A DNA stretch of 33,396 nucleotides from positions 1 through 33,396 of the forward strand of contig JAKBAI010000027.1 in assembly GCA_021809185.1 (NCBI GenBank), written 5' to 3'. This document shows, one piece after another, positions 32,007 through 33,396 of the stretch. The translations under genes and the position numbers were made by a program. The notes beneath the pieces are model-generated. The model did not search any database. It saw nothing but the letters and a program-made list of their open reading frames with translations, and was not told the DNA's origin. How positions within the stretch are numbered: position 1 is the first letter of the stretch; each line of letters begins with the position of its first letter. The stretch is from Planctomycetota bacterium. GTDB taxonomy: Bacteria > Planctomycetota > Planctomycetia > Gemmatales > Gemmataceae.

Positions 32007-33396
32007 TTACGGAGAGGATTCTAAAAAGTTGCTCTTGAGAATATAATCGCGGATTTCTTGGAACGTCTGTTCAAAGACGATATCTCCATTTAGAAATACG
32101 GTTTGTAATTGATCTTCTCCCATTTCTTCCTGGTGTTGAGTCTTCCAATGCCCTGAAGAATCGAGACATAGTTTTAGACGACCTGCTTTAGATTGTTTAT
32201 TTAAATCGGTGATCGGTCGTTTAAATACATCTCGGTTTTTACCATCGATGGTGATAGAAGAACATTTTAAGGCAAACTTTTGTGTATCCCGATTCATCTT
32301 TTGTAACAATCCTCCTCCCGAACCGAATGCAATATTATCGGCAGACCAATAATGTTCCTTCATTGTTTGTAAAATGACCCCAAGCATTTTAAAGTCAATT
32401 CCATCCCCTTGAATCAAGCGAATTTTTGGATGAAGTACTCGATAGCCTTTGGCATTCACCTCCGTACCAAACGCTTCCCCGAGGATCTTTAAGACTTCCA
32501 ATAAAATCTTGGTAGGCTCTCCGCTATCCGGGCGTACGATCAAGATGCCGTCGCGTTGTAGAATTTTATCTTTGAGTTTTGTCCCCCAATATTCTCGGCA
32601 GGCACGGTAAATATCAAAACTATCGGAGACACAGGCAATCATTCCATGGGGATACTGATCCAGTAAATTTCGCATGGCATCTAGTTCATGGGTTTCGCCC
32701 CAACTTGTTATGGTACTATGTTCGGTAGCTGGGATAGAAAAACCGGCCATGGATTCTCCATAATATTTGCTCGTTAGCAAAATCCCAGGGATAGTATCCG
32801 TCCCCTTAAAGTGCAAAAGGTGAGCTGCTGCACCCAGCGCTGCTTGTTCGGGACATGTTACCCCTCGAAAACCAAAATCGTGTAATTTGAAATCGATCTG
32901 TTGCGGGTCTCCAGTGGATTGGAGATAGTCTAGAATTATTTTTTTCATGAACAGGCTTTGCGAAGCAACCGTACATGGATACCATAGTTGAACGAGAAGG
33001 GACTCCAAATAATTGGTTAACCAGAACGCATCTGGATCGGTATTTTCTATCGTGAATAGGGGATTGCTTTCAGGCACGATACTCCCTTCTTTCACTGCCT
33101 TGATCTCGATGGGGAGTTTACCATGATGCTTGTAAAGAATCGATTCCCAACCCTTACGGTTAAAGATAGCTTGACCGAAATGAATGCGGAGTAGATCATC
33201 CGCTTCGCCAATCATCTCCTGAGTAACTCGATTCCCTGCAAGATATTCCTTCATGAGATAATTTAAGCCAAAGAAAACTGTTTTTGGAAATTTGCTTCCC
33301 GACCGAGATTCGAAATAGGAATATACTTTTTCTGTACCTGGAGGGTAAAGTTTATAATGGGAAATTTTGTAGGAATCTGTCAGTAGACAGATATTA
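32007..33396 (-). CDS. nadV: Nicotinamide phosphoribosyltransferase NadV (5' end beyond right edge)
   Basis: An NAMPT-type enzyme that makes NMN from nicotinamide and PRPP in NAD salvage. The frame does not begin at the internal ATG (33254). It continues 47 more codons to the edge, reading LLTDSYKISHYKLYPPGTE and VYSYFESR, the true family N-terminus, so only a few residues are missing. Visible length 462 (family about 460-490). Active-site equivalents (numbered in the visible part): Asp7 and Tyr9 (TDSYK); Phe174 and Arg177 (DFGFRG); Asp200 (GTDT), the residue that favours the amide over nicotinate; His226 (TEHSTITSWG); Arg288 and Asp290 (VRPDSG); QGDGID; and FGSGGGLLQK. All are intact. Convergent with the isomerase gene; no NAD partner gene is in view. 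Confidence 0.94.
   Translation of the reverse strand, partial: NICLLTDSYKISHYKLYPPGTEKVYSYFESRSGSKFPKTVFFGLNYLMKEYLAGNRVTQEMIGEADDLLRIHFGQAIFNRKGWESILYKHHGKLPIEIKAVKEGSIVPESNPLFTIENTDPDAFWLTNYLESLLVQLWYPCTVASQSLFMKKIILDYLQSTGDPQQIDFKLHDFGFRGVTCPEQAALGAAAHLLHFKGTDTIPGILLTSKYYGESMAGFSIPATEHSTITSWGETHELDAMRNLLDQYPHGMIACVSDSFDIYRACREYWGTKLKDKILQRDGILIVRPDSGEPTKILLEVLKILGEAFGTEVNAKGYRVLHPKIRLIQGDGIDFKMLGVILQTMKEHYWSADNIAFGSGGGLLQKMNRDTQKFALKCSSITIDGKNRDVFKRPITDLNKQSKAGRLKLCLDSSGHWKTQHQEEMGEDQLQTVFLNGDIVFEQTFQEIRDYILKSNFLESSP

Noticed and set aside
33252..33254. ATG at 33254 as the nadV start
   Set aside because: Upstream codons continue in frame with conserved NAMPT N-terminal sequence (TDSYK, YPPGTE, YFESR) to the window edge.

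Overview
The window looks like chromosomal DNA of an AT-rich planctomycete, possibly a low-GC relative of the Gemmata group. This rests on gene content, not on a database search. Typical families are Tat-exported Gfo/Idh/MocA oxidoreductases and TIM-barrel isomerases, a ThuA-domain protein, a DUF1573 protein, signal-peptide BON proteins, HExxH membrane-anchored peptidases, GT87 (DUF2029) integral-membrane glycosyltransferases and a Hanks-type kinase. Genes are well spaced. Intergenic DNA is rich in short tandem duplications, hairpin terminators and possible gene remnants. I see no insertion sequence, phage, CRISPR array or rRNA.

Layout. 1-5000: 5' part of a secreted BON protein (minus; runs off the left edge), tRNA-Arg(ACG), a secreted alpha/beta hydrolase, a small protein with a ParB/sulfiredoxin-like motif, a possible frameshifted remnant and tRNA-Gly(CCC). 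5000-8500 (minus): ThuA-domain protein, DUF1573 protein and a ComF-type phosphoribosyltransferase, the first two followed by clear intrinsic terminators. 8767-12757 (plus): epoxyqueuosine reductase QueG, a Tat-exported Gfo/Idh/MocA protein and a Tat-exported TIM-barrel isomerase. 13399-19255 (plus): three tandem GT87 paralogs and a related polytopic membrane protein. The last three genes are nearly abutting, so they probably form an envelope-glycosylation operon. 19683-23786 (plus): a membrane-anchored HExxH peptidase, an MFS-like/PlsC acyltransferase fusion and YbeY, the last two abutting. 24233-28726 (plus): exported SGNH hydrolase, NPP/alkaline-phosphatase-like enzyme and a soluble Ser/Thr kinase with an unrecognised C-terminal domain. 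28858-33396: a second, Gly/Ser-rich BON protein (minus), a cytosolic TIM-barrel isomerase (plus) and nicotinamide phosphoribosyltransferase NadV (minus), whose extreme N-terminus lies beyond the right edge.

How it fits together. tRNA modification (QueG), rRNA maturation (YbeY), NAD salvage (NadV) and a DNA-uptake-type protein (ComF) are housekeeping functions. The remainder is envelope and periplasm oriented: lipid-linked sugar transfer, phospholipid acylation, exported sugar-modifying enzymes and secreted BON proteins. Start codons were corrected where a downstream ATG with a better Shine-Dalgarno exists (7222, 10324, 30928). Two edge genes, 1-635 and 32007-33396, were read directly from the nucleotides because they run off the window. 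The least ordinary signals are the recurrent 13-27 bp tandem duplications at or after gene ends, the GT87 triplication, a perfect 21-bp palindrome before the peptidase gene, an 18-bp inverted repeat between convergent genes, and a mini-ORF with a strong, hairpin-embedded Shine-Dalgarno.
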